Of a stretch of DNA of 64,000 bases, positions 8,874-17,542 are shown piece by piece. Positions within the stretch are counted from its first letter, which is position 1. Every line of letters begins with the position of its first letter. Source of the stretch: Hyphomicrobiales bacterium (lineage in GTDB: Bacteria > Pseudomonadota > Alphaproteobacteria > Rhizobiales > Rhizobiaceae); assembly GCA_900472605.1 (NCBI GenBank), contig UCJD01000013.1, positions 37,701 to 101,700 on the forward strand, written 5' to 3'. The notes under the pieces were generated by a model that ran no database searches, was not told the DNA's origin, and saw nothing but the letters and a program-made list of their open reading frames with translations. A program made the translations under genes and the position numbers.

Positions 8874-10061
8874 CTATCGAAAAGAAGGCGTCAGCTGCCG
8901 GCCGAAATCGGCCTCGCCGAGCTCGCCTTCCGCAAGCAGCACGGCACCAAGCCGCCCCAGCTCGTCCGAGGACTTCGCAGCAACGAAGTTGCCGCCCGTC
9001 AGCACCGCGATGCGTGGCGAGGAGGTGAAACCGGCATAGGGATAGGCGGTCGGCGTGAAGGTCGCGACACAGGGCGCCGATGTCACCGGGCATCCGGCAA
9101 GGTCGGGCATCAGCTCCAAAGCTGTGGCCACCAGCAGGTCGCGCTCGGCTGGGTCGCCATCCGACCGGAACCAGGCGCCGGCGTCCGCAAGCGTGTCGAA
9201 GCTGCGCGTCTCTGTATCGCCGCCAAGCTTCAGATAGGTCTTGCCGTCGGGATAGCGCACCGGCGGGAGAATGTAGACATGGTCCTCGTCGCGATCGCCG
9301 AACACGATGCTCGACGGCATACCGCCGAAGATCGCCTTTTCGCGTTCGCCGAGTTCGTAGAACACAACCGTTCGCGCCGCGACGCGGATATCCACTGGCG
9401 CGGGAAGAAGCTGATTGAAATTGCTGAAACCGCCAGCGGCGACAAGCACGCGCTCGGCCGTATAGGTGCGGTCGCCGACGCTGACCTCCACATAGGAGCC
9501 AGCATCGTGAACGCTGTTTACCGTCGCATCGATGACGGTGACGCCGCCCGCCTCGGCAAGCGTTGCCTGCGCGCGCACCAGAGCACGCGGATTGACATGG
9601 CCGGCGCGGCGCTTCTCGTAGTATCCGCTGAAGCTCTCTCTCAGCGTGAACTCCGGAAAGCGCTGGCGCAAGGCAGACGCGTCCAGCACTTCATATTCGA
9701 CACCGAGCCCGTCGGAGACATCGATCGCCCGCCCGAGATAGCCCTGCCCCGGTTGCGGCACCGGCCCGGCGAACAGGCATCCGGCTTCGGTGAAGAAGGA
9801 AATGCCGCTCTTCGCCTCGATCTCGGCGTAGCGGTCGAGCGAACGGGCGGCGAGCGTCGCCCAGACGATGTTGTCGTCGAAGGTGCGGGTAATGCGCGCC
9901 TCGTCATAGTGGCTCGCGAACACGCCGTGGTGGCTTTTGCGCTCGACAGGCTCGCTTGGGCCGATCAGCGCCACCCCTTCGATCATCGCGCTCAGATGGC
10001 GGGCCGCTGCCGCGCCCATCATTCCGCGCCCGATTATGATTGCCTTGAAATCACATGCCAT
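8874..10061 (-). CDS. FAD-dependent oxidoreductase (DAO family), copy 2
   Basis: The 395-residue product is collinear with the downstream paralogue. It shares the FAD motif G11-R-G-M-M-G16 followed by A-A-A-A-R-H-L, the G-V-F-A-S-H-Y-D-E-A-R-I-T-R-T block, and the C-terminal A-A-K-S-S-D-E-x-G-R-L-G-A element. The closest broad family is D-amino acid dehydrogenase/sarcosine oxidase-like flavoproteins. It is the first gene of the pair, beginning M-A-C-D-F-K. The two proteins could be separate enzymes for related substrates or subunits of a hetero-oligomer; the sequence does not decide. Confidence 0.85.
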   Translation of the reverse strand: MACDFKAIIIGRGMMGAAAARHLSAMIEGVALIGPSEPVERKSHHGVFASHYDEARITRTFDDNIVWATLAARSLDRYAEIEAKSGISFFTEAGCLFAGPVPQPGQGYLGRAIDVSDGLGVEYEVLDASALRQRFPEFTLRESFSGYYEKRRAGHVNPRALVRAQATLAEAGGVTVIDATVNSVHDAGSYVEVSVGDRTYTAERVLVAAGGFSNFNQLLPAPVDIRVAARTVVFYELGEREKAIFGGMPSSIVFGDRDEDHVYILPPVRYPDGKTYLKLGGDTETRSFDTLADAGAWFRSDGDPAERDLLVATALELMPDLAGCPVTSAPCVATFTPTAYPYAGFTSSPRIAVLTGGNFVAAKSSDELGRLGAVLLAEGELGEADFGRQLTPSFR

Positions 10062-10179
10062 GTCTCACCTCGCTTCAAGGTCAGGTAGCACGATATCCAA
10101 GTTGAATCATATTGTTAAGTCATGCCTCCGGGTGATTCAGCCACAAGCCGTTTCAGCTCGTGGCTACCCCACGCGACGA

Positions 10180-10836
10180 TCAGTTGATCATCGCCAGCAC
10201 CTTGCCGCAATAGGCCTTGGAAACCGGGTTCATGCGGGTCGCTGCATGGCCGGCATTGTACTTCAAGATGGTATCGCAGGTCTCGCCGCCACCAAGCGTG
10301 TGCGCAGCCGCCAGATACTTCATGCCGTATTTGATGTTGGTATCGGGATCGAACAGACCCTTGCTGGAACCCGAGTAGCCCATCATACGAGCCGTCGCCG
10401 GCTTGATCTGCATGAGGCCGATTTCGCCGGCGCTGCCGCGAGCATTCGGATTGTAGTTGCTTTCGACACGAACCACGGCATGCGCGAGTTCGACCGGAAC
10501 ATTGTATTCCCGAGCGTACTTGACGATGATCGCCGCATACTTGCTGCCGGGCATGTCGGGCATCGCGAAACCGGACGTGCGATCGACGGTGTTAAGAGCC
10601 ACGGTCTTCTGAGGCTTGTCGGTCTTGGCGACCTTATGAACCCGCTGGGTCTTGTGGACTTTGGGAGCCTTCTTCGGCGTCACTTCGGCCGTCTTGGCCT
10701 TCTCTGTCTTTTGCGTCTTGAGTGCCTGCGTCTTCTCTGTCGTTTGCGCTCTGTTGCCCCACTCGCCTGCGTTTGCGCAATTGAATCCCATCAGCAGTGT
10801 GCTGGCGCACACCACAGCAGAAATAATCTTTCTCAT
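10180..10836 (-). CDS. Exported lytic transglycosylase (SLT domain)
   Basis: The 218-residue product has a signal peptide (cleavage likely after A-N-A near residue 23), a Lys/Thr-rich, low-complexity linker (about 31-78) and a C-terminal SLT domain. The catalytic glutamate is E125 in R-V-E125-S-N-Y-N-P, followed by G-L-M-Q-I and the N-I-K-Y-G-x-K-Y-L motif. It should cleave the MurNAc-GlcNAc bond in the periplasm with anhydro-MurNAc formation. The start M-R-K-I-I-S is chosen because it begins the signal peptide; a longer frame opens at 10896. Confidence 0.88.
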   Translation of the reverse strand: MRKIISAVVCASTLLMGFNCANAGEWGNRAQTTEKTQALKTQKTEKAKTAEVTPKKAPKVHKTQRVHKVAKTDKPQKTVALNTVDRTSGFAMPDMPGSKYAAIIVKYAREYNVPVELAHAVVRVESNYNPNARGSAGEIGLMQIKPATARMMGYSGSSKGLFDPDTNIKYGMKYLAAAHTLGGGETCDTILKYNAGHAATRMNPVSKAYCGKVLAMIN

Positions 10837-11096
10837 GTAGTCCAGATACTCCAAGCAAAAGAAAAGCTGCGTATAAATGAAATCCGAACGCAGCATAAAT
10901 TCGCATCAATACTCAAAGTATCGGCGATATTTCTTTTCTGTTTCAATTGACGACGGTTAACAACACACCACAAAACAACCGGCGCCGTTTAGCGACTGCG
11001 GTTAGACCATCGTATTGAGGAGATAATAGGGAAAACATGTGGCAGCGCAGCAAACCCATAAAATCTAGGGGTATATGCCGGCAAATTGTACCCGCC

Positions 11097-11861
11097 TCAG
11101 ACACCGTAACGCGGCAGGGCCGATAGCAGGCGGTGCAGCGTGTCGATCGTCGAGAAATCGGCGATCCCATCCACCCTCCCCGGCCTGAAATGGCGCTGGA
11201 AAGCTTCGATCTCGCCGGCCATCTTGTCGGAAAATTCGCCTGTGATCTCAGTCCCGTAACCGTAGAGCGACAACATCGATTGGAGGGCTTCAACCGGCTG
11301 ACCCTGATCGCCGCGCTGGAAGAAGCGTCCGCCGGTGATCGCAGCCGGTGCCACCCAGTGGCCGATGCCCCTGGAGTGCAACAATCCCCAAGGGAAGTTT
11401 TCACCGGGATCAAGCTTGCGCCGAGGGGCAACATCGGAGTGTCCAAGCACTCTTTCCGGCACGATTGACCAACGTTCGCCGCAGTCGCGACACAATTCGA
11501 TCACCGCCTCGATCTGCGCCTGCGGATACTCAGGACATCCGCCCGGATGCCCAGCATTGGCAATCTCGATACCGATCGACGATGAATTGATATCGGTCTC
11601 GCCCTGCCAGATGCTTTTGCCGGCGTGCCACGCGCGCCGCGCCTCGGGAACGAGCTGCACGACATCGCCATTCTCATGCACGAAGTAATGGCACGAGACC
11701 TGGCTCTCCTCGCGACAGAGCCAGTCGAGCGCTCCGTCAGCCGTCGGCATCCCGGTATAATGAAGAATGATCATATCGGGCTTTCGCCCGTCGATGCGCT
11801 CGCCATGGTTCGGCGACGGCCGTACGCTGGCTTTGGCGTAGTCTGCCTGAAAGGCGCTCAT
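11097..11861 (-). CDS. N-acetylmuramoyl-L-alanine amidase, AmpD-like, with peptidoglycan-binding domain
   Basis: The 254-residue product has an amidase_2 fold at about 20-165 with the expected zinc ligands H34 (I-L-H-Y-T-G), H141 (L-G-H-S-D-V-A-P) and D151. A peptidoglycan_binding_1-type domain follows at about 177-250 (Q-P-V-E-A-L-Q-S-M-L-S-L-Y-G-Y). There is no signal peptide, which suits a cytoplasmic AmpD that trims recycled anhydro-muropeptides. The added binding domain is like the AmiD branch, so a cell-envelope role is possible. It overlaps the upstream J-domain gene by 4 bases (ATGA). Confidence 0.85.
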   Translation of the reverse strand: MSAFQADYAKASVRPSPNHGERIDGRKPDMIILHYTGMPTADGALDWLCREESQVSCHYFVHENGDVVQLVPEARRAWHAGKSIWQGETDINSSSIGIEIANAGHPGGCPEYPQAQIEAVIELCRDCGERWSIVPERVLGHSDVAPRRKLDPGENFPWGLLHSRGIGHWVAPAAITGGRFFQRGDQGQPVEALQSMLSLYGYGTEITGEFSDKMAGEIEAFQRHFRPGRVDGIADFSTIDTLHRLLSALPRYGV

Positions 11862-12565
11862 GCGGCGCGGCGTTCCTTCTCGATCGCCTCGTAGGCGGCA
11901 TTGAGAGCCGCCATGCGCTCATTGGCAATCGCATGGAACTCGGCTGGTACGCCGCGCGAGATCAAACGGTCCGGATGATGCTCGCTGACGAGACCATGGT
12001 AGCGACGGCGGATCGTCGGGAAATCGTCCGACGGCGAAACGCCGAGCACCTTGTAGGGGTCGCCCCCTATCGACACGTGCCGCGCGGCGATCTGCTCGAA
12101 CCGCTGCTCGCTCATGTGGAAGATTTCGGCCACATGCGCCAGGAAGGCAAACTCCTTCTCATGGATCAGACCATCGGCCTTGGCGATATGGAACAGGCCG
12201 TCGAGCACCTCTTCCAGAACCGGGCAATTCGCGGCGCAGGTCACGCAAAGCGTCGAAAGTCGCTCCGCATAGGCCTCGTAACCGGCCACGTCCTGGCGCG
12301 CGAGATTATAGAGACGCGCGACGTTTACGGCCTGATCGTCGGGGAATTCGAAGATATCGCGGAAGGCCTGAACCTCCTTCTCGCTGACGACGCCATCGGC
12401 CTTCGCCATTTTGGCCGACAGCGCGATGATCGCCACCGAAAATGCCACCTTGCGCCGCGTCTCGGGATCGCCCTCAAAAACCGTGCGAACAGCCTCGACC
12501 ACGGCGGAAAGCGCGCTTCCCGCAGCGTTGCCTATGGCGTTCAGCAGTTTTTCCCAGAAGGACAT
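11858..12565 (-). CDS. TerB/DnaJ-domain protein (DjlA-like)
   Basis: The 235-residue product joins an N-terminal TerB-like helical domain (about 35-150, with A-K-A-D-G repeated at 54-58 and 128-132) to a C-terminal J domain (about 168-235) that keeps the H197-P-D199 motif needed to stimulate DnaK ATPase. This is the DjlA plan without a clear N-terminal membrane helix, though residues 1-28 are amphipathic. It overlaps ampD by 4 bases, so the two are co-translated. A link between this co-chaperone and cell-wall recycling is only suggested by the pairing. Confidence 0.85.
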   Translation of the reverse strand: MSFWEKLLNAIGNAAGSALSAVVEAVRTVFEGDPETRRKVAFSVAIIALSAKMAKADGVVSEKEVQAFRDIFEFPDDQAVNVARLYNLARQDVAGYEAYAERLSTLCVTCAANCPVLEEVLDGLFHIAKADGLIHEKEFAFLAHVAEIFHMSEQRFEQIAARHVSIGGDPYKVLGVSPSDDFPTIRRRYHGLVSEHHPDRLISRGVPAEFHAIANERMAALNAAYEAIEKERRAA

Positions 12566-12963
12566 AAGGTCTCTCGTCTAATAAAAGGAGAAACACCTTG
12601 ACCAAATAAAGGTTGCCTTTGCAAGACGGGGATTGGCCGCAGGGTTGAAAACACCTTTCACATTTCGGTAATGGTCGACTGTAACCGAAACATTCGCACC
12701 CTTCCTGGCCCCTTCCCCATGGCCTCGTGACGCTTTGTCGCGCCGCATCGAGACGCCTTCGAATAGACCCAACGACGATTTCCACAATCGCGTGCAAACC
12801 GCGGTTGCGGCTTGAACCGATTAGATCAACGCTTCTCGGCGACTTGCCTGTTCGACTGCGCTGCAACACGCAGTTTTCACAGAAACAACACTTTACACCA
12901 TCCGTTCTCTGCCGCATCCATGCACGAGCGAACTAGGCTTAGACACGGATAGCGGAGGCACAC
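12566..12963. other. Divergent intergenic region between djlA-like gene and PPi-PFK
   Basis: These 398 bp separate two divergent genes and hold no convincing coding sequence. A 7-bp inverted repeat, TTTCGGT (12663-12669) and ACCGAAA (12684-12690), has its arms 21 bp apart centre to centre, two helical turns. That geometry suits a dimeric regulator, but no known motif is matched. The pfp ribosome site GGAGG lies at the right end. Confidence 0.35.
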
Positions 12964-14175
12964 ATGGCCAAGAAGAAAGTCGCAATGCTCACGGCAGGAG
13001 GCCTTGCGCCTTGCCTCTCTTCGGCCGTCGGCGGATTGATCGAACGCTATAGCGATATCGCTCCCGATCTCGAACTCATCGCCTACCGCTCCGGCTACCA
13101 GGGCGTGCTTCAGGGCGACAGCATAAAGATCACGCCTGAGATGCGCGAGAAGGCCTATCTGCTGCACCGTTACGGCGGCTCGCCGATCGGCAACAGCCGC
13201 GTCAAGCTGACCAACGCCGCAGACTGCGTCAAGCGTGGACTCGTGAAGGAAGGCGACAATCCGCTCAGGGTCGCGGCCGAGCGCCTGGCCAATGACGGCG
13301 TCAGCATTCTTCACACGATTGGCGGCGACGACACCAACACGACCGCGGCCGACCTCGCCGCCTATCTCGCCGCCAACGGCTACGACCTGACGGTCGTGGG
13401 CCTGCCGAAGACCGTCGATAACGACGTCGTTCCGATACGCCAGTCGCTCGGCGCCTGGACGGCGGCCGAAGTTGGCGCGCATTTCTTCGACAATGTCAGC
13501 AACGAGCAGACCGCCGCCCCGCGCACCCTCATCATCCACGAAGTCATGGGCCGCCACTGCGGCTGGCTGACGGCGGCGACCGCACGTGCCTATCTGAAGC
13601 GCACCCGCAACAACGAATATGTTGATGGCATGATGACCAATGCCGGCATGAAGAGCATCGACGCGGTTTATCTGCCCGAAACGCTCTTCGACCTCGAAGC
13701 GGAATCGGCGCGCCTGAAGGAGATCATGGACCGCACCGGCCATGCGACGGTCTTCGTCTCGGAAGGCGCTTGCCTCGACGCCATCGTCGCCGAGCGCGAG
13801 GCAGCCGGCGAAACCGTCAAGCGCGACGCCTTCGGCCACGTGAAGATCGACACCATCAACGTCGGCGGCTGGTTCCAGAAGCAGTTCGCGAGCCTCTTGA
13901 ACGCCGAACGTTCGCTGGTTCAGAAATCCGGCTACTTCGCCCGTTCCGCCCCCGCCAACGGCGACGATCTGCGTCTGATCCAGAGCATGACCGACCTCGC
14001 CGTCGAGAGTGCGCTGAACAAGGTCTCTGGCGTCACCGGCCACGACGAAGGCCAGAACGGCAAGCTGCGCACCATCGAATTCCCCCGCATCAAGGGCGGC
14101 AAGGCTTTCGACACCTCGGTCAAGTGGTTCGCCGAAGTCATGGACGAGATCGGCCAAAAATACGAGGACGCATGA
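12964..14175 (+). CDS. pfp: Pyrophosphate-dependent 6-phosphofructokinase
   Basis: The enzyme interconverts fructose 6-phosphate and fructose 1,6-bisphosphate using pyrophosphate, a reversible step of glycolysis/gluconeogenesis. The 403-residue product carries G120-G-D-D-T-N125, where the second Asp (D123) blocks ATP and marks the PPi type. It also has P148-K-T-V-D-N-D154, where K149 replaces the Gly of ATP-dependent enzymes. The ribosome site GGAGGCACAC precedes the ATG. Many rhizobia lack ATP-PFK and use the Entner-Doudoroff route, so this is likely the only enzyme of its kind here; that is inference. Confidence 0.93.
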   Translation: MAKKKVAMLTAGGLAPCLSSAVGGLIERYSDIAPDLELIAYRSGYQGVLQGDSIKITPEMREKAYLLHRYGGSPIGNSRVKLTNAADCVKRGLVKEGDNPLRVAAERLANDGVSILHTIGGDDTNTTAADLAAYLAANGYDLTVVGLPKTVDNDVVPIRQSLGAWTAAEVGAHFFDNVSNEQTAAPRTLIIHEVMGRHCGWLTAATARAYLKRTRNNEYVDGMMTNAGMKSIDAVYLPETLFDLEAESARLKEIMDRTGHATVFVSEGACLDAIVAEREAAGETVKRDAFGHVKIDTINVGGWFQKQFASLLNAERSLVQKSGYFARSAPANGDDLRLIQSMTDLAVESALNKVSGVTGHDEGQNGKLRTIEFPRIKGGKAFDTSVKWFAEVMDEIGQKYEDA

Positions 14176-14234
14176 TTGACGCAAGCGAGATATGATGTCT
14201 TTGCTTGCTCTCTAATGAATGAGGAGGAGATTCC

Positions 14235-14870
14235 ATGTCGCTCGAAGCTTGGCTGGCATTTGCTGCCGCATCGGCAATCATGCTGGCTATCCCAGGGCCG
14301 ACGATCCTCCTCGTCGTATCTTATGCGCTCGGCCACGGCCGCAAGACAGCCTTTGCGACCGTGAGCGGCGTGGCGCTCGGAGATTTCACCGCGATGACGG
14401 CATCGCTCTTCGGCCTCGGCGCGCTTCTGGCGGCGTCAGCCACGCTGTTCACCGTTCTGAAGTTCATCGGCGGCGCCTATCTGATCTGGCTCGGCATCAA
14501 GCTTTGGCGGGCGCCGATCATATCAGGACCGATGGCCGACAATGACAATCTCCCCGAGGAAAAATCGCTGAAGATCTTCCTCCACGCCTATGTGGTGACC
14601 GCGCTCAACCCGAAGAGCATCGTGTTCTTCGTGGCCTTCGTGCCGCAGTTCTTGAATCCTGCGCTTCCCTTCTTCGGTCAGATGCTGGTCATGGAAGCGA
14701 CCTTCCTGGTGCTGGCGACCATCAACGCCTCCACTTACGCGCTTGCCGCGCATGCCGCGCGAGGCCTGATTCGCAAGGCCGCCGTGCAGCGCGCGGTCAA
14801 TCGCACGGGCGGCACATTGCTGATTGCAGCCGGCGCCGTGACCGCCGGATATCGGCGCATCGCCGCCTGA
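14235..14870 (+). CDS. LysE/RhtB-family amino acid exporter
   Basis: The 211-residue product is strongly hydrophobic with about six membrane segments. The N-terminal P-G-P-T (residues 21-24) lies in the characteristic M-L-A-I-P-G-P-T-I-L context, and G-A-x-Y-L-I-W-L-G-I-K sits before the central loop; both are typical of RhtB/LysE exporters. Members export amino acids such as homoserine, threonine or lysine; the substrate here is unknown. The ribosome site GGAGGAG is well placed. It lies 59 bp after pfp, possibly in the same transcript. Confidence 0.88.
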   Translation: MSLEAWLAFAAASAIMLAIPGPTILLVVSYALGHGRKTAFATVSGVALGDFTAMTASLFGLGALLAASATLFTVLKFIGGAYLIWLGIKLWRAPIISGPMADNDNLPEEKSLKIFLHAYVVTALNPKSIVFFVAFVPQFLNPALPFFGQMLVMEATFLVLATINASTYALAAHAARGLIRKAAVQRAVNRTGGTLLIAAGAVTAGYRRIAA

Positions 14871-15018
14871 AAATCGTAAGTTACCGACCGCGAAAAGCGC
14901 GAGAAATTTTCCGTGGGTTGCCGCAAAGCAACGAATAGGTTAATTGGCAATTCAGGGCTTAAGGTTTTTGGTAACTTTTGACGCTGCCGGGGTGGCGCGT
15001 TTTCACGAGAGTGAGAGT

Positions 15019-15933
15019 ATGGCAGCGATCGGTATTTCCGGCTTTAAACGCAATCTCATCGTATCCACGATGCTGTGCTGCGTTGCTGCTGGCTGCTCGA
15101 GCGTCGAATATACCTCCCAGGCAGATTTGATGGCCAAACAGGTCGTCGTCCCCACCCCTAAGCCCGGCGAAGACGCAATGTTCGCAGCCATTCCCGCAGG
15201 CGAAGGCACGCCGGAAACGCAGATCGGCGGCGACCAGACCGCTCCATCCGTGGCAACCGCCGCAATGCCGGCAGTCGATTCGGCGCAGCAGACCACCCAG
15301 TTGCAGCCTGCCGCTTACGGCCAGATTCCGCTGACGCCGGAGATGACCGCGATCCAGTCCGTGGTGCCGACACCGCGACCAGGCGCGCCGTCGACCGAAC
15401 TCGCCTTCGCCGCCAGCCCGCAGAACAACGCCATTGCCGCCCTTTCGGCGATCGACACCACACCGCATTCGATGATGGACTACGGCTTCGACACGTCGGG
15501 CCCGATGGACCCGCCGACCGCGCCGCCGATGTTCGGCGACAATGACAGCGACGACGATGGCGCACCGACGGTAGAGAAGAGCGCGATCACCAAGATCATC
15601 GATAAATATTCGCAGATCTACAAGGTTCCCGCGACGCTTCTTCACCGCGTCGTTCATCGCGAAAGCCGGTACAACCCGAAGGCCTACAACAAGCGCGGCT
15701 ATTTCGGCCTGATGCAGATCAAGTATAACACCGCAAAGTCGATGGGTTACGACGGCCAGCCCGAGGGCTTGTTCGACGCCGAAACCAACATCAAATATGC
15801 CGCGAAGTATCTTCGAGGCGCATGGCTGGTGTCCGACAACAGCGAAGACAACGCCGTCAGGCTCTACGCCCGCGGCTATTATTACGACGCCAAGCGCAAG
15901 GGCATGGACGACATCGCCCACGGCAACTACTAA
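15019..15933 (+). CDS. Lytic transglycosylase lipoprotein (SLT domain)
   Basis: The 304-residue product begins with a lipoprotein signal ending C-V-A-A-G-C26; C26 should be lipidated. A long disordered, Pro/Ala/Thr-rich region (27-185) contains two copies of the V-V-P-T-P-x-P-G motif, at 43-50 and 115-122. A C-terminal SLT domain follows, with catalytic E215 in H-R-E-S-R-Y-N-P and G-L-M-Q-I. It should be a membrane-anchored periplasmic muramidase-like enzyme. The start at 15019 has GAGAGTGAGAG upstream; the open frame extends to 14944 without support. Confidence 0.88.
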   Translation: MAAIGISGFKRNLIVSTMLCCVAAGCSSVEYTSQADLMAKQVVVPTPKPGEDAMFAAIPAGEGTPETQIGGDQTAPSVATAAMPAVDSAQQTTQLQPAAYGQIPLTPEMTAIQSVVPTPRPGAPSTELAFAASPQNNAIAALSAIDTTPHSMMDYGFDTSGPMDPPTAPPMFGDNDSDDDGAPTVEKSAITKIIDKYSQIYKVPATLLHRVVHRESRYNPKAYNKRGYFGLMQIKYNTAKSMGYDGQPEGLFDAETNIKYAAKYLRGAWLVSDNSEDNAVRLYARGYYYDAKRKGMDDIAHGNY

Positions 15934-15974
15934 GCCTTATAGCCTCTTAAGCCCGATAGCCTTTAACGTCCCTA

Positions 15975-17363
15975 TTATGCTGGATCGGCCGAGGCCGATC
16001 GGGTCGGCGGCGGCAGCTTCGCCAATATCTCCTTCAGCAGAATTTCGGGCCGGTATCTGAGCCAGCTCGGTGTCAGGCCGAGCCTGACCATGACGAGACT
16101 GGCCGACGGCACGATCACCATGCTCTGCCCGTCATGCCCTTCCAGCCAGAAGGCGTCGTCCGGAATGCCGGTCTCCCCGCTCCTGCCGCTGCCGGGCGGG
16201 CGAAGCCAGGACTGACCACGCGAATACATGCCGCCGGATGATGCCGTCGGCGTGCGCATCATGCTCATGAAGCTCTCGGGCAGCAATCGCTCGCCGTTCC
16301 AGACTCCGTCCTGCAGCAAGAACTGCCCGAACCGGACCCAATCGCGCGCCGTAGCATAGAGATAGGAACTGCCGGCGAAGGTTCCCCGCGCATCGACCTC
16401 GAACACCGCACTCGACATGCCGAGCGGATCAAAAAGCGCCGTCCTCGGATAATCGATCGCCTGCTTCTCGTCGCCAAGGCGATCCATCCAGATGCGGGAG
16501 ATCAAAACGGAGGTTCCGCTGGAATAGTTGAACTGCGTGCCGGGATCATCGTCGAGAGCAAGGCTTGCCGGCAGCGCCGTCTGATCCGCGTCGAGATAGA
16601 GCATGCGCGTGACGTCAGCCACGGTGCCATAATCTTCGTTGAACCTCAGGCCGCTCTCCATCCCAAGCAGCTGCCCAAGCGTGATCTGCGACCGCCTGTC
16701 GTCGCGCCATTGCGCAAACAGCCCGGCATCCTCGGCGCCGATCTTGCCGTCGAGCATCAGCCGACCGACAAGCGCCGCATTGACCGTCTTGGTCATCGAC
16801 CAGCCGATCAATGGCGTCTGCGGCCCGAAACCCTTACCGTAGTTTTCCGCGACGATCTTGCCGTCATGCACGACAACCACGGCGCGCATGTGTTCCCCCG
16901 TCAATGTCGGGTCGGCCAGCAGCGCCGAGATCGCCGCATCGGTTTCGATCGGCAGGACGGCTGCATCCTGTGGCGGCTTCGCGGCGACCGGCTCGGGCAC
17001 CGCCTTTCTTGCGGCGGCGAAATCGCCATCCGGCACGGCCGTGCAGCCGAGACCATCGCGATAGATCGCATAATTGGCGGCAAACAACCCGAGCATGCGC
17101 GCCGTCACCTGCTTGCCGGCTTCATCGACATGAACCCGAATCAAACGGAGCAAGGGATTTCCGGGCGCCTGGACGTCTTCGGCAAGCACGGCATTCGCGT
17201 CGCGCCCGGCCAGGAACACATTCGAGCAGACGATCTTCGCCGCATAGCCGTCGCCGATCCTGAGCAGCTCCGGCGGCTTCACGTAAAGCCAGCCAGCGCC
17301 CGCGACGACGATGACGGCAACACCCGTAGCCGCCGCCTTCAAGATGCGCAGAACGCGTCCCAT
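15975..17363 (-). CDS. Serine hydrolase, beta-lactamase class C/NylB-like, membrane-anchored
   Basis: The 462-residue product has a hydrophobic N-terminal anchor or signal (about 8-27) and a penicillin-recognising serine hydrolase domain. The nucleophile motif is S189-M-T-K192 and the second motif Y280-S-S282 (Tyr-x-Ser/Asn), as in 6-aminohexanoate-dimer hydrolase and esterase EstB relatives. A third, H/K-x-G-like element (G-H-D-G-Q) lies near the C-terminus. It is probably a periplasmic esterase, amidase or D-amino-peptidase rather than an antibiotic-hydrolysing beta-lactamase. The start M-G-R-V-L-R is chosen as the head of the signal segment. Confidence 0.82.
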   Translation of the reverse strand: MGRVLRILKAAATGVAVIVVAGAGWLYVKPPELLRIGDGYAAKIVCSNVFLAGRDANAVLAEDVQAPGNPLLRLIRVHVDEAGKQVTARMLGLFAANYAIYRDGLGCTAVPDGDFAAARKAVPEPVAAKPPQDAAVLPIETDAAISALLADPTLTGEHMRAVVVVHDGKIVAENYGKGFGPQTPLIGWSMTKTVNAALVGRLMLDGKIGAEDAGLFAQWRDDRRSQITLGQLLGMESGLRFNEDYGTVADVTRMLYLDADQTALPASLALDDDPGTQFNYSSGTSVLISRIWMDRLGDEKQAIDYPRTALFDPLGMSSAVFEVDARGTFAGSSYLYATARDWVRFGQFLLQDGVWNGERLLPESFMSMMRTPTASSGGMYSRGQSWLRPPGSGRSGETGIPDDAFWLEGHDGQSMVIVPSASLVMVRLGLTPSWLRYRPEILLKEILAKLPPPTRSASADPA

Positions 17364-17477
17364 GAGCACCCCTCCCCAGCCAATAAAGAAACAGGAAAAT
17401 TGCCCTTTAGAAAGCGCCGTCAAGTCCCGCCCGCTCCCAATTGCGCGAGGCACCCGCAGCCCGGCCGCCCACAGGAG

Positions 17478-17495
17478 ACGTCATCAAACTGTAGT
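17478..17495 (+). promoter_or_regulatory. Pho-box-like site upstream of btaA
   Basis: ACGTCAT-CAAA-CTGTAGT matches the PhoB half-site consensus CTGTCAT at 5 of 7 bases in each half, with the correct 4-nt spacer. It lies 47 bp before the btaA start. Betaine-lipid synthesis in Sinorhizobium meliloti is known to need PhoB under phosphate limitation, so the site fits the gene. Binding itself is inferred. Confidence 0.55.
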
Positions 17496-17542
17496 GCCCC
17501 CGCGTTAAACGCCCTGAACGCTAAATGTTGAGAGACTCACTT

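Noticed and set aside
7914..10088. Plus-strand open frame of 724 codons opposite the two FAD genes
   Set aside because: Antisense shadow; its composition is that of a reversed GC-rich coding strand and both minus-strand genes have clear motifs.
10140..10170. Hairpin GCCACAAGC/GCTCGTGGC after the SLT gene as a terminator
   Set aside because: The stem is imperfect and there is no T-run on the minus strand.
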